A stretch of 64,000 nt of DNA from Chroococcidiopsis sp. CCMEE 29 (lineage in GTDB: Bacteria > Cyanobacteriota > Cyanobacteriia > Cyanobacteriales > Chroococcidiopsidaceae), in assembly GCF_023558375.1 (NCBI RefSeq), contig NZ_CP083762.1:584273-648272 (forward strand), written 5' to 3'. The position numbers and the translations under genes are program-made. Within the stretch, counting starts at the first letter, position 1; each line of letters begins with the position of its first letter. The notes beneath the pieces are model-generated. The model saw only the letters and a program-made list of their open reading frames with translations. It made no database searches and was not told where the DNA came from. Below, piece by piece: positions 1 to 9,796 of this stretch.

Positions 1-2869
1 AGTGCTGTGTTAATGCTGCCTCGATTTCTCCCGCCTCAATGCGATATCCTCGAATCTTAATTTGGAAGTCTACTCGCCCCAGCAATTCAATGTTTCCATC
101 GGGTTGATAACACCCTAAGTCACCCGTACGGTAGAGACGTTCTCCTGTGCGCGGATGAAAAATAAAACTGTTGCGAGTCTTTTCTATATTGCGCCAGTAG
201 CCTTTTGCCAACTGTACTCCAGAACAATACATTTGACCAGGAACCCAAACTGGGCAGTCTTCTAACGCATCATTCAGAATGTAGTATTTCGAGTTAGTCA
301 TCGGTTGGCCGTAAGGAATACTTTTCCAGTTCGGGTCAACCTTTTCAATTAAATAGCCGATATTCCAGATAGTCGTTTCAGTTGGACCGCCAATACTGAG
401 AATTTGTACTCCTGTTACTAGGGCTTTCAGTCGATCCGGAAGAGAAACGGGGAGCCAATCTCCACCCAAAATTGCCAGCCGCAAACTCGGAGCTAGTACC
501 CCAGATTGCTCATCTATATAATCCACCAACATCTCCATCATAGCGGGCACTGAATTCCACAGGGTCACTTTTTCTCGCGCCATTAACTCAGACCAGTGAC
601 TAGGAGCTTTGATAGCCGAAGCATCAGGCATGACAATGGTGCCGCCAGCACTTAGCATCCCAAAAATGTCATAGACAGATAAGTCGTGGTTGAGAGCCGT
701 CAGAGCCAAAATACAGTCTTCTGAACCGATGTCGAAGCGCTTATTTGTATAGATGACCACATTAACAACGTTGCGATGCGTAATCATCACCCCTTTAGGA
801 TTTCCTGTAGAACCAGAAGTATAGATGACATAAGCTAAATCATCAGGTTTCTGGACTGGCTCTAGCGGCTCCTTGCTCTCATTTGATAGGGCTGGGTCGT
901 TGAGGCATAGCACTACAACACCTTCTGGCCAAGAAAGCGTCTCATTGAGCCAAGATTGGGTGAGAACAATGCTAGCTTCACTATTTTCTAGCAGATAGTC
1001 CCTTCGCTCTTGGGGTAGTCCGGGATCAATGGGGACATAGGCAGCACCAGAAGCCAGAATGCCTATAACTGCGACAATCTGTTCCCACCCTTTCTCCATG
1101 ACCACAGCCACTAGTTGGTTGGGAATTGCCCCTAATGACCGCAGCCTACGACCAACTTGATTCGAGAGTTCGTATAACTCCTGGTAAGTCAGAGTGCGCT
1201 GGGATGAAATGACCGCAGACTGATGTCCCCTAACTTGCACTTGCGCTGCAAACAGGGTATGCAACATCTGATCAGAAATCGGTGCAACTGTAGCATTGAT
1301 TAGGCACCGCTGCGCTATCTGGTCAGGAGGTGTCAATTGTCGGCTAGTCTCAAGCCAAGTCTCCTCAGACGCTACGAGTCGATTGAGGAAGCGGCAATAA
1401 GTCTCAAACATGGCGCTGACTAATCCTTCGGGGAAAAGCTCCTCAACCACATCCCAGTTGAATGCCAATTCCTCCTTTTCCTCCCAGACTTGAATATCCA
1501 TCCAAGCTTGGGAGGCTTGACTGATGCCATAGACTAATTCCCCGAAATGACTGAACGTTAAAGTTTCCTGACCCAGTGAACTAAAGCCCAAGGTACTAGT
1601 AAATATGACTGGCATGGCACTGGGAGCTGCACCTTTTCTCCGAGCTAGTTCCCGCACAACTTGCACTCCACTGATGTAGCGATGTTCTAAATCTCGCCAT
1701 AGTTGCTGCTGTAGGCGGACAGAACGGTTAGTAAATGATTCGGGGGTTGAATTATCGACTGTCAATAACGTTACAGAGGTAAAGTCTCCTAAGATGTCAT
1801 TGACTTGCGGATGCAATGGCAGGCGGTTAAACAGGGCTAGATTAATCGTAAATCTGGCCTCTTTGCTCCAAAGGGTCAAGATTTCTGCAAAAGCGGCAAG
1901 CAAGACTCCAGAAGGGGTTAGACCAGCTTGAGCTGCGCGTTGCTTCAACTGCTGCCACGTAGGTTGATCTAACCGCCCATCATAACGCTTGCAAATATAC
2001 TGCTCGAGTTCCTTGGGATTCTTGGCTAGCGGCAAGTCCGGAGCTGGCGGCAAACTGTCTAAGCGGCTGAACCAATACTCTTGCGATCGCTTATACAATT
2101 CTGTATCTTGCAATGTTCGCTCAGCCAAGATGTAATCTCGGAATGAGAGTTCCAAAGGCTTCAATTCAACTTGAGGATTGTGGTAAAGTTGAGACCACTC
2201 ATCAAACAGACGAAACAAACTCCAGGCGTCAAATACCTGTAAGTCATAGCTAACGTGCAATCGGACACGCTCTCCATCCAAACGTGTCACCCTAAACTCA
2301 AACAGTGGCCACTGGTCAGATGGCAATACCTGATGGGACATACGCTGACGAACCGCCTCAATCTCTGAAGCTACAGTTCTATCCTCTTCTCCTCTCAGAT
2401 CTAAGATCTCCATTTGATAAGGAGGCACCTGTTCAATAACTTGCTGCTGACCATTTGGTAACACTATGGCTCTTAGCATATCGTGACGCTCAATTACCTT
2501 CTGCAGCGCCCAATTCAATCGTTCTAGATCTAAATTCTGACCTTCAATTTCGTAGTAACCATGGTTAGCCACACTTCCTAACTCTAATACCCCACTGCGA
2601 CCCACCCAGAAGGCATACTGCATATCAGTAAGGGGAAACGGTTCGTAGCGATACTCTGGTGCTGGCACAATTGTCGGTAGAGAGGTATCATTGACACCCC
2701 TGTGGTTCTGGTGCAGCAACATTAGAATCTCTGCTTTATGTTCGACTAATGATTCCCACAGCTCTGTTGTCAGACTTCCTTTAGGAGCATCAACTTCTAG
2801 GGAACCGCCATTCGCAGACAGTTTTACGCCCTTACTGGAAAGATCGTTTAAGAGTGAATATAGATCCAT
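1..2869 (-). CDS. Nonribosomal peptide synthetase, TubC docking-heterocyclization-adenylation (3' end outside window)
   Basis: The start codon at 2869 begins a TubC-type N-terminal docking domain (about residues 1-52). A condensation-type domain follows, carrying the heterocyclization signature DxxxxDxxS (D209, D214, S217) instead of HHxxxDG, so it should form a thiazoline or oxazoline ring. An adenylation domain begins near residue 540, with the A3 motif YTSGSTGNPKG, A4 HDLSVYD, YRTGDL, and an A8 motif close to the window edge. Substrate-code positions read D, L, Y, N in the first four pockets, as in cysteine-activating domains of the PchE/HMWP2 type; the later positions differ slightly. No carrier domain lies inside the window. 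The gene follows the halogenase by about 55 bp and is the last gene of the cluster visible here. A docking domain implies an upstream partner carrying the aryl starter. Cysteine specificity is inferred. Confidence 0.9.
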   Translation of the reverse strand, partial: MDLYSLLNDLSSKGVKLSANGGSLEVDAPKGSLTTELWESLVEHKAEILMLLHQNHRGVNDTSLPTIVPAPEYRYEPFPLTDMQYAFWVGRSGVLELGSVANHGYYEIEGQNLDLERLNWALQKVIERHDMLRAIVLPNGQQQVIEQVPPYQMEILDLRGEEDRTVASEIEAVRQRMSHQVLPSDQWPLFEFRVTRLDGERVRLHVSYDLQVFDAWSLFRLFDEWSQLYHNPQVELKPLELSFRDYILAERTLQDTELYKRSQEYWFSRLDSLPPAPDLPLAKNPKELEQYICKRYDGRLDQPTWQQLKQRAAQAGLTPSGVLLAAFAEILTLWSKEARFTINLALFNRLPLHPQVNDILGDFTSVTLLTVDNSTPESFTNRSVRLQQQLWRDLEHRYISGVQVVRELARRKGAAPSAMPVIFTSTLGFSSLGQETLTFSHFGELVYGISQASQAWMDIQVWEEKEELAFNWDVVEELFPEGLVSAMFETYCRFLNRLVASEETWLETSRQLTPPDQIAQRCLINATVAPISDQMLHTLFAAQVQVRGHQSAVISSQRTLTYQELYELSNQVGRRLRSLGAIPNQLVAVVMEKGWEQIVAVIGILASGAAYVPIDPGLPQERRDYLLENSEASIVLTQSWLNETLSWPEGVVVLCLNDPALSNESKEPLEPVQKPDDLAYVIYTSGSTGNPKGVMITHRNVVNVVIYTNKRFDIGSEDCILALTALNHDLSVYDIFGMLSAGGTIVMPDASAIKAPSHWSELMAREKVTLWNSVPAMMEMLVDYIDEQSGVLAPSLRLAILGGDWLPVSLPDRLKALVTGVQILSIGGPTETTIWNIGYLIEKVDPNWKSIPYGQPMTNSKYYILNDALEDCPVWVPGQMYCSGVQLAKGYWRNIEKTRNSFIFHPRTGERLYRTGDLGCYQPDGNIELLGRVDFQIKIRGYRIEAGEIEAALTQH

Positions 2870-2923
2870 GTCTTCAAGCAGATATTTGTGCGAAACAGAT
2901 ATTTGTGTGCTTTGGTGACTAAA

Positions 2924-4573
2924 CTATCTCTTGATTGCCGCCACTAAATCTTCCATGTTGTAATCAAAATATTTTTTGACTTCTGGCTTAGGTGATGTTT
3001 TGACCCAAGACAGAAATCGTGATTGCTCTGACTTACCAAAACTGGATAACATATCTAAATATTGATGCGATTCATTCCCCAAACCTAGATAATTTTTAGG
3101 TAGAAAATCAATTGAATTGATCAAAAACATAATATGCTGTGCTGCTTCATCTGGAAGGATTAAACCTTCTGCAACATTTTCAACTGTTTTCGTGACCTCT
3201 TGAAAAAAGTCTTCACCTAGCCCTTCAAAACTGGGTGTTAAATAGTCTATATTATCTTCATCTTTTACTTCTGATAGTTCTTCTCCTTTGCCTGCTTCAA
3301 TTTTTAGACCTTTTCTTATCCCTGCTTTCCATTGACGTAGAGTACTTCCAAGTATCCAAACACGTTTCCAAGCATTCCAAAGAGCATAATTAGCAAAAGA
3401 AATATATGAACAGTTAACTAATTTATCATTATAGTCAAACAAGTGCTGTTGTAAATGTTCAATATCTGCAAAATATTTTGTAGAAAAGTCTCTTTCCGAA
3501 AAAGCTTTTAGAATTCGAGCCGCTAAGGGAATAAGAATTGTGTAAGTATTTACTAATCCGAAGGAGAAAAGAGCATCAACAAATCCTGCTGCATGAGGAA
3601 CCAGGTAAAATCGGTTTCTCGTACATGAATGTGAAGAATATTGTAATCGGCCTGTTGATACCCAATCACGAACAGGTTTAGCATTTTCAAACTGAACAGC
3701 TATATTGGGAAATCGCGAAAGTAAATTCTGAAATTCTTGTGCAGGAGACCCATGAGTTCTTAGAAAGCGTCGAGGATCAAGATTGACTCCTACACTACAA
3801 ATTTGATTGGTCGATCGTTCATGGTTATTAAATGGAATTACCCATATCCAGCCGCCGTCAAAGATGTGATGAAGAGTCCCTTCATGCCAGGATAGAGTAT
3901 CCTGGCTATTTCTCTCTCGCTGGATACAATCATCATATTTTTTCACTCCAACCATGTGGGTAAAAATGCTTCTTGAGTGAGTTTTAAACCGAGTTGGATC
4001 TTCTCGTAAATTAAATTGACGGCTAACTGGAGAATTATAGCCACTCGCATCAACTAAGTAATCAGCAACGAACTGTTCACCTCTATCGACCTTTAGGGCA
4101 ACATGATTTTCATCTATGCTCAAGTCTATGACATTAGTGCGTTCCAAAAGCTTAGCACCGTAGCTAATGGCTACTTTTACCATATATTGGTCTACATTTT
4201 GACGAAATAAGTGACTGCTAGGGTAGACACCTAATTTATCGTATTCTTGCCACTTTTTTCCTTCAGCTTCGCAATGATATATGAAGTTGAACGAACGTTT
4301 GAATCCACAAGCAGAAGGTGAGATATTTTCGCAGATACTATCAAATGAACTCAGATGTGCGATTTCAGGGACAGAATACTGGTAACTAAGAATTTTCAAG
4401 ATTAAATCTGTATCTGGAGTTACTGCTTCTCCAATCGCAAATCTAGGATGTGCATTTTTATCGATCATCAGGACACGGAGATTATATCTGGCTAAGATAG
4501 TTGCCAAAATTGAACCTGCTAGTCCTGAACCTAAAATAATAACGTCAAATTGCTTAGCTTTGTCACGGCTCAT
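2924..4573 (-). CDS. Flavin-dependent halogenase-like oxidoreductase
   Basis: The 549-residue protein opens with an FAD-binding GxGxxG motif (G15-S-G-L-A-G20) and an IGEAVTP segment near residues 47-53, as in flavin-dependent halogenases and relatives. The halogenase hallmark WxWxIP is present as WIWVIP at 242-247. The long, more variable C-terminal region would hold substrate specificity. It lies between the KAS III-ACP gene and the NRPS, on the same strand with short gaps, so it most likely chlorinates or brominates an aryl or carrier-bound intermediate of this pathway. Free-substrate versus carrier-bound action cannot be decided. An ordinary FAD monooxygenase is the main alternative, but the WxWxIP motif argues against it. 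Confidence 0.82.
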   Translation of the reverse strand: MSRDKAKQFDVIILGSGLAGSILATILARYNLRVLMIDKNAHPRFAIGEAVTPDTDLILKILSYQYSVPEIAHLSSFDSICENISPSACGFKRSFNFIYHCEAEGKKWQEYDKLGVYPSSHLFRQNVDQYMVKVAISYGAKLLERTNVIDLSIDENHVALKVDRGEQFVADYLVDASGYNSPVSRQFNLREDPTRFKTHSRSIFTHMVGVKKYDDCIQRERNSQDTLSWHEGTLHHIFDGGWIWVIPFNNHERSTNQICSVGVNLDPRRFLRTHGSPAQEFQNLLSRFPNIAVQFENAKPVRDWVSTGRLQYSSHSCTRNRFYLVPHAAGFVDALFSFGLVNTYTILIPLAARILKAFSERDFSTKYFADIEHLQQHLFDYNDKLVNCSYISFANYALWNAWKRVWILGSTLRQWKAGIRKGLKIEAGKGEELSEVKDEDNIDYLTPSFEGLGEDFFQEVTKTVENVAEGLILPDEAAQHIMFLINSIDFLPKNYLGLGNESHQYLDMLSSFGKSEQSRFLSWVKTSPKPEVKKYFDYNMEDLVAAIKR

Positions 4574-4615
4574 GATGATTTTCTCCTGATTAGTCAGGTG
4601 ATTTTGAAGGTTGAA

Positions 4616-6157
4616 TTAAAGGCTCAATTTTTCCCGATCTTTCTCATCACCAGTAGCAGCAGAAGTTTTCTCTGATTCAATTAAATTTGTTAAAGCGAGT
4701 TGGTTTAATAATTGTTCGACTAGTTGAGCAATGGTATTGTCCCCAAAGAATTTCTCCATTGGCACAGGCAATTGCAAGTCAGATGCAATTCGACTCCTGA
4801 ACATCAAAGCCATTAAGGAGTCTAATAATGAGGCAAAGGACTGTTGAGAAGTGAGTTCGGCTTGTGGAAGTTGTAAAGAACTGGTAAGCCATCCTATAAG
4901 GTAATTTTCTAGCATCAGCCGTCTTTGTGTTGGCTCAGCCGCTAGAAGCTGCTCTCTTGAAAGATTTCCTGTTTGGTGTAAGGTAGTCCTTTCCTGAGAG
5001 CAAGGGTCTACTTCTGCTAAATGAATCTTCTCTTGCTTCGGAATAATCCTGATAGGAGGCGCGGGAACTGTTCCTAGCGCTACATCACCCCAACGCATCA
5101 CTATTGCTCCTGCCGTGGCCCCTGCACCGTTTGTATAAACAAGAACTAGGTCATTTTCGCGAATTCTGTCTGTGTCAGCAGCGTGGTAAAGATTAACAAT
5201 GGGAAAGACAGGTCCAATATTGGCATATTGAGGATAGAGATTGATTGTGTGCCCTGGATCAATGTCCAAAGCTCGTGTACAAACACTGGCATACCAGGCT
5301 GTAGGCGTATTGAAGGCAAAGAAGTCAATTTGATCGAGGGTCACACCAGCATTCGCAACAGCGCCTTCACAGCAGGTGCGGACAAATTCCACAGCTGTTT
5401 CGGCGATTGCACTAATATTCTCACCTGTCCGGGTACAGATCTGAAATTTGCCCTGTGCATCAATGACCATTTCGTGAAAATAGGCACCACGGGTCACGGC
5501 AGTATTGACAATTTTGCTACCAAGAACGCCCTGGTTGGGCTTAAGTGAATCAACGATAAAGGCTCCAGCACCATCTCCCATTGACCAGGACAAAGTATCC
5601 TCTGGATCTACGGACTGAGACCCAATGTGTGAGACAACGACTAGTACATTACGATATTCTTTTGCTTGCACCAGTGCAAAAGCGCTCTGCAGCGCCACTA
5701 GAGCACTTGAGCAGGTTGATTCAAGATTCCAAGTAGGACAGCGCAGGTTGAGTTGGTGAGCCAAGTCGGCAGCATTGCCAATTCCAGTTGGCTCGGAGAA
5801 GAGCGAGGTGACGATCATCAGTTCAACATCATTTGAGGGGAGGGTTGCTGCTTCAAGGGCATCTTTAGCCACCTGACATTCGAGCATTAGTGCCGACTCA
5901 TCTGGATTAAGTATCCGCCGCTCAACGCTACCTCGGAAAGGGTCCGACAGATAGGGCGCAACCGCTTGCGACCAAATATCAAATCCATTGCTATCAAACT
6001 CACGGTCGGTGATAGATTTTGCAGGCGCGTGAGATCTTACTCTTCTTCGCGGAGTTCGAGCAATTAAATTGGGGTACTTTTCAAGCCAATAATCGTTGGT
6101 TCGAATTAAGCTTGGAAAGCTAACGGCAAGTGAGCGAATACCGACTGGACACTTCAT
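4616..6157 (-). CDS. KAS III-like ketosynthase/acyltransferase fused to a C-terminal acyl carrier protein
   Basis: The 513-residue protein carries a thiolase-fold KAS III-like domain (about 1-360). Its nucleophile is Cys149 (ESTCSSAL) and the catalytic Asn is N313 (YANIGP). The position that normally holds the catalytic His (IPHQAN in FabH) reads FNTP around 282-285, so the usual Cys-His-Asn triad is altered. A linker leads to a carrier domain (about 400-495) with the phosphopantetheine serine in LLDSLMAL (S447). Fusion of KAS III to a carrier is unusual. In this cluster it may shuttle or acyl-transfer an aryl or acyl group rather than perform a decarboxylative condensation. CerJ-type acyltransferases are family precedents for KAS III folds with changed chemistry. 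The exact reaction is unknown. Confidence 0.82.
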   Translation of the reverse strand: MKCPVGIRSLAVSFPSLIRTNDYWLEKYPNLIARTPRRRVRSHAPAKSITDREFDSNGFDIWSQAVAPYLSDPFRGSVERRILNPDESALMLECQVAKDALEAATLPSNDVELMIVTSLFSEPTGIGNAADLAHQLNLRCPTWNLESTCSSALVALQSAFALVQAKEYRNVLVVVSHIGSQSVDPEDTLSWSMGDGAGAFIVDSLKPNQGVLGSKIVNTAVTRGAYFHEMVIDAQGKFQICTRTGENISAIAETAVEFVRTCCEGAVANAGVTLDQIDFFAFNTPTAWYASVCTRALDIDPGHTINLYPQYANIGPVFPIVNLYHAADTDRIRENDLVLVYTNGAGATAGAIVMRWGDVALGTVPAPPIRIIPKQEKIHLAEVDPCSQERTTLHQTGNLSREQLLAAEPTQRRLMLENYLIGWLTSSLQLPQAELTSQQSFASLLDSLMALMFRSRIASDLQLPVPMEKFFGDNTIAQLVEQLLNQLALTNLIESEKTSAATGDEKDREKLSL

Positions 6158-6215
6158 TTTGGCAATCGTCCTGCAAAGGATTGTGGATGAAATAATATGA
6201 CATGCAATATTTGAG

Positions 6216-6713
6216 CTAAGGATGACCGTTTTCTCTTTCCTTCTCTCTAGAAAGAAGAGGGATAGTGCAGGTAGGATGAGGTCTTGGATATTCCAGATAC
6301 TCTGGCCTCAAACCGAGTGCAATTGTATTAGCAACTGCGTAGGAAGACGTATGACTGATGCTCAACATCCACCTCGTAATACCTAGGTTTGATGCAATTT
6401 CTTTGCATTTGGCACGCAGCATTATGGATGGTTCACCATTTGGAAACCGTTGTACTTCAATATCCAGCCAGGAAGTCTCTTTCCATACCATGCCAAGGGC
6501 ATTGAGTAATGCTTTTTTGACAGCGAAACGACCTGCCAGGTAATGAATTCGACGAACTCCGGACTCGAAAACATTACGTTCTAAAGCTGTAAAGTGCTGC
6601 CTTTCAAAATGCTCTCCAGATTGCTCGACATGTTCTTTAATACAGCTCGTTTCAACAATTTCAATACCATAGCCAATAATTTGCACCCGGATTCTCCTTT
6701 TTACTCTGCTCAA
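6216..6713 (-). CDS. AcpS-like phosphopantetheinyl transferase with altered metal-site residues
   Basis: The 165-residue protein has the AcpS layout: an N-terminal GIxIV strand, the RFAVKKALLNALG helix and a C-terminal SISHTSSYAVANTI motif. Two residues that bind Mg-CoA in AcpS are changed. The first-motif Asp is Glu (YGIEIVE), and the Glu of the KEA motif is Lys (VKKAL). Its start overlaps the stop of the salicylate synthase by 4 bp (ATGA type), so the two are translationally coupled. It should phosphopantetheinylate the carriers of this cluster, but activity on its own is doubtful. A partner with intact residues lies at 9797-10261. It may be a degenerate or heteromer-forming subunit. Confidence 0.75.
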   Translation of the reverse strand: MSRVKRRIRVQIIGYGIEIVETSCIKEHVEQSGEHFERQHFTALERNVFESGVRRIHYLAGRFAVKKALLNALGMVWKETSWLDIEVQRFPNGEPSIMLRAKCKEIASNLGITRWMLSISHTSSYAVANTIALGLRPEYLEYPRPHPTCTIPLLSREKERENGHP

Positions 6714-8044
6714 GACTTCAAAACCAGATTCGTCAGCATGGTGTTCATTTTATTAACCGACTCTACATACTCGTTTTGAGGAATCGACTCGGCAACAATA
6801 CCGGCTCCGGCATTTAAGCAAACATAACTACCGTACTGATAAACGGAGCGAATGGCGATCGCCAAATCTGCCATGCCGTTACTATTGACCCAACCAATTC
6901 CTCCGGCATAAACACCTCGGGGTTCGGTTTCTAAATGATCAATCCATTCTAAAGCGCTGTGTTTATCTATTCCAGAAACTGTAATGCCCGGAAATAAGAC
7001 TTTCAAAGCATCCCAGAGATTCTTCCCAGTCTGAAGTTGTCCCCCAACACGAGATGATAAATGTTGCACACAGCGATATTGTTTGACTTGCATGAAGTCA
7101 TAAATTTGAACTGTTTCAGGGAAACATACAGATGACATTTCTCGCTGTGCAAACAAAATAGAAAGAGCATGTTCCTTCACTTCTTTAGCATCAGAGAATA
7201 GCTCATGTTTAAGTCGCGTATCTTCAGTCAGATGGTCTGATCGAGGTCGGGTGCCTGCCAGTGGATTTGTGACAACAAACCCATTGGAATTTACATTCAT
7301 CAAGATTTCCGGACTAAAACCGACCGCTTTGATATCGCCCAGTTGTAAACAGTACGATCGTGCCGAAATATTGTTTTTATTTCCTAAAGCGTAAGTTCCT
7401 ATAACATCTAATTGTCCTTTTGCTTTGATCGAGCGTGACAAAATTGCCTTGTGTAATTGTCCGATTTGAATAGCTTCGATCAGCGTGCTGACTTGTCGCT
7501 GATAATGGCTGCGATCGGCATCATTTAAATCCAGTAAAGTGACTTCATAAGTGGGTAAGGCTAAGTCTGTGAACAGTACATTTTCTACGGGAGCTAATGA
7601 TTTGATGCTTCTCACCCGAATTCCCTTGGATGTAATGTGCAATTCGGTTTCAGGTACCAGAAAATAGAGCAACGGTTGTTCGATTGCTTTGGTGTAGGGA
7701 TAGTAAAACCCAGCAATGTCAAAGCTGATGTATCCATAGGCATTCCAATGCTCGATGGGTAAATCGGCAAGCTTAGACTCTACCTGCTTTAAAGGGTCGT
7801 GAACGGGTTCAGATTGTTGCTGTTCTTGCCATCGACTGCTAACTGTTTGGGATGTAACCCAAACATCAGCTAAAACATTACCTGCAATTCGCACTTCATG
7901 GTCGTGCTGGTACATCACATAGTCAGAAAAGATCTGAGCATCCAATAAGTTATTGAGTAACTGGATTGGTTCGCGCCAACCTGACACAAATGTTTCCTGA
8001 TATGTGAGAAGACTACTAACAAGTGGATACATACTAGGTTGCAT
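6710..8044 (-). CDS. Salicylate synthase (MbtI/Irp9/YbtS-like chorismate-utilizing enzyme)
   Basis: The 444-residue protein matches the chorismate-binding enzyme family in its C-terminal 270 residues. It has the PLAGTR segment, KEVKEHALSI, DFMQVKQYRCVQHLSS and LFPGITVSGIDK blocks and the RAGAGIV-like stretch (NAGAGIV), and its length suits salicylate synthases. These enzymes convert chorismate through isochorismate to salicylate plus pyruvate. No separate isochorismate-pyruvate lyase (PchB type) is nearby, which favours the one-enzyme salicylate synthase over a plain isochorismate synthase. It would supply the aryl starter for the adjacent ligase and NRPS. It starts about 180 bp downstream of the ligase stop and overlaps the next gene by 4 bp. 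Confidence 0.85.
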   Translation of the reverse strand: MQPSMYPLVSSLLTYQETFVSGWREPIQLLNNLLDAQIFSDYVMYQHDHEVRIAGNVLADVWVTSQTVSSRWQEQQQSEPVHDPLKQVESKLADLPIEHWNAYGYISFDIAGFYYPYTKAIEQPLLYFLVPETELHITSKGIRVRSIKSLAPVENVLFTDLALPTYEVTLLDLNDADRSHYQRQVSTLIEAIQIGQLHKAILSRSIKAKGQLDVIGTYALGNKNNISARSYCLQLGDIKAVGFSPEILMNVNSNGFVVTNPLAGTRPRSDHLTEDTRLKHELFSDAKEVKEHALSILFAQREMSSVCFPETVQIYDFMQVKQYRCVQHLSSRVGGQLQTGKNLWDALKVLFPGITVSGIDKHSALEWIDHLETEPRGVYAGGIGWVNSNGMADLAIAIRSVYQYGSYVCLNAGAGIVAESIPQNEYVESVNKMNTMLTNLVLKS

Positions 8045-8227
8045 TTAGGAAGGGTTTGCAGAGGTAAAGGGGGAGAAGGATGGTGAATCAAAGAGAGATA
8101 AAGGTAACTTCGCGCAGTAAGCTAGGCGAATAATACTATTCAGCTAACAAAGTACGAGTTAAAACAAGCAGGGGAACAGAGGGAGCGGATATATAATTAT
8201 CTGAACAGTATTGGCTATGGAGACTGC

Positions 8228-9784
8228 TTACGGTGAGTTGCCGATTCTCTCTCTGAGCAATGACTGACGGTGAATTTTTCCCGTTGGAGTGCGGGGCAAG
8301 GTATCTAAAATATGAATCTGTTTTGGGGCTTTGAAGTGGGGTAGACGGCTCTTTGCCCATTGACGTAATGTACTTGTCAGGTGAGGCGATCGCTCAACTC
8401 CAGGTTTTAGGCTGAGGAAGGCAATAATCTGAACTAATTGTTCACCGTGCCTAGAATCCGGCACAATAGCCGCGTCTAGCACATCATCATGTTGTAGCAA
8501 CACATCTTCAATCTCAAAAGGAGAAACCCACATTCCGTTGACTTTGAAGAAGTCATCTTTGCGCCCTATAAACCAGAAATAGCCATCATTATCTACTAAA
8601 TACTTATCTCCAGTCTTTATAATTTCGCCATAAAGAGTTTGGCGGGTTTCCTTAAGGCGATTCCAATAGCCCAACATCAGGCTCTCACCGCTCACTTGCA
8701 GATCCCCAATTTTACCCGGAGCAACCGGAATACCATGCTCATCCACTACCTGTACATCGTATCCTGGAACGGGGCGTCCTGAACTTCCAGGACGGCAGGC
8801 TCCTGACGTATTAGACAAAAAAATGTGTAAGAGTTCTGTTGTGCCAATGCCTTCGTAGATCTCTAAGCTATACTGCTCTTTCCACTTATGCCAAATGGTT
8901 TTAGGCAACTGTTCTGCAGCTGAAATGCATAACCGCAACGAAGACACATCTAGGGGGGCAATCTCCTGCACTGCTAGAATTTCAGCATAAACACTGGGAA
9001 TTCCAAATAATACTGTTGGACGATGGCGATGAATATCAGCAATGATTTCAAAGGCACTTTGCGCATCTGCCAAAACGGCTGACGCTCTGACTGCCGTTGG
9101 CATATACAATGTGTTACCTAATCCATAGGCAAAGGGCATTCTAGCTACAGAATAAACGATATCATTAGCGTTTAAGCCCAAAATCGCTTTACTGTAACGC
9201 TCCGCGCAAACTACCATGCTGCTGTGGAGATGAATCACTCCCTTAGGGCGCCCTGTGCTGCCTGAGGTGTATAGCCAGAAAGCAGGTTCATCACGAGAGG
9301 TTTGAGTGGGCGTTTGTACTGGGGAGAAATCGGACAATCGTGATAAAAAACGGGGTTCTTCATCCATCAGCAGAACATGTCGTAGGAATGGAGACGAGAT
9401 CGGCATTAATTGCTCTTGCCAGGTTCTGGTTGTCAGTAAAATCTTAGCGCGTGAGTCTTGGAGGATATAGTGAATATCACCAATTGTGCATCCGGTATTA
9501 ATTGGAACTGGAACCGCGCCTAACCAAATCGCACTCCAAAATGCAACAACAAACTCAAGCGTATCGGGCAACAAAATGGCAATGCGATCTTCTAGTTCTA
9601 AACCTAGTTCAGAGAAGTAACCCGCCGCGAATTGTACGAGCTGTTTAACCTGAGCATAAGTGTACTCTTCACTTTGGTGATAGAAGGCAACTTTATCACT
9701 GTGTTCTTGTGAAATATTATCTTCAATAAAGTGAGCAGCGATATTAAACGCGGTTGGTAGTTGCTCCACAAGACGGTTCATCAC
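8228..9784 (-). CDS. Aryl acid-activating AMP ligase (benzoate-CoA ligase-like)
   Basis: The 518-residue ANL-superfamily enzyme has the P-loop YTSGSTGRPKG near residues 172-182, the EGIGTTELLHIFLSN block typical of the benzoate-CoA ligase group, the TGDKY motif, and the C-terminal catalytic lysine region in PRTPTGKIHR. It adenylates a benzoate-type acid and passes it to CoA or a carrier thiol. Beside a salicylate synthase and a free ACP, salicylate (or a halogenated salicylate) loaded onto the ACP is the most likely reaction. It sits 12 bp from the AcpS gene upstream. It resembles benzoate-CoA ligases more than the EntE/YbtE stand-alone aryl-AMP ligases, which is unusual for a siderophore-like pathway. 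Confidence 0.85.
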   Translation of the reverse strand: MMNRLVEQLPTAFNIAAHFIEDNISQEHSDKVAFYHQSEEYTYAQVKQLVQFAAGYFSELGLELEDRIAILLPDTLEFVVAFWSAIWLGAVPVPINTGCTIGDIHYILQDSRAKILLTTRTWQEQLMPISSPFLRHVLLMDEEPRFLSRLSDFSPVQTPTQTSRDEPAFWLYTSGSTGRPKGVIHLHSSMVVCAERYSKAILGLNANDIVYSVARMPFAYGLGNTLYMPTAVRASAVLADAQSAFEIIADIHRHRPTVLFGIPSVYAEILAVQEIAPLDVSSLRLCISAAEQLPKTIWHKWKEQYSLEIYEGIGTTELLHIFLSNTSGACRPGSSGRPVPGYDVQVVDEHGIPVAPGKIGDLQVSGESLMLGYWNRLKETRQTLYGEIIKTGDKYLVDNDGYFWFIGRKDDFFKVNGMWVSPFEIEDVLLQHDDVLDAAIVPDSRHGEQLVQIIAFLSLKPGVERSPHLTSTLRQWAKSRLPHFKAPKQIHILDTLPRTPTGKIHRQSLLRERIGNSP

Positions 9785-9796
9785 ACTTTCCTTATG

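Noticed and set aside
8136-8360. A small minus-strand gene between the ligase and salicylate synthase
   Set aside because: It overlaps the 3' end of the ligase in another frame and has no family features; the region is a short intergenic spacer.
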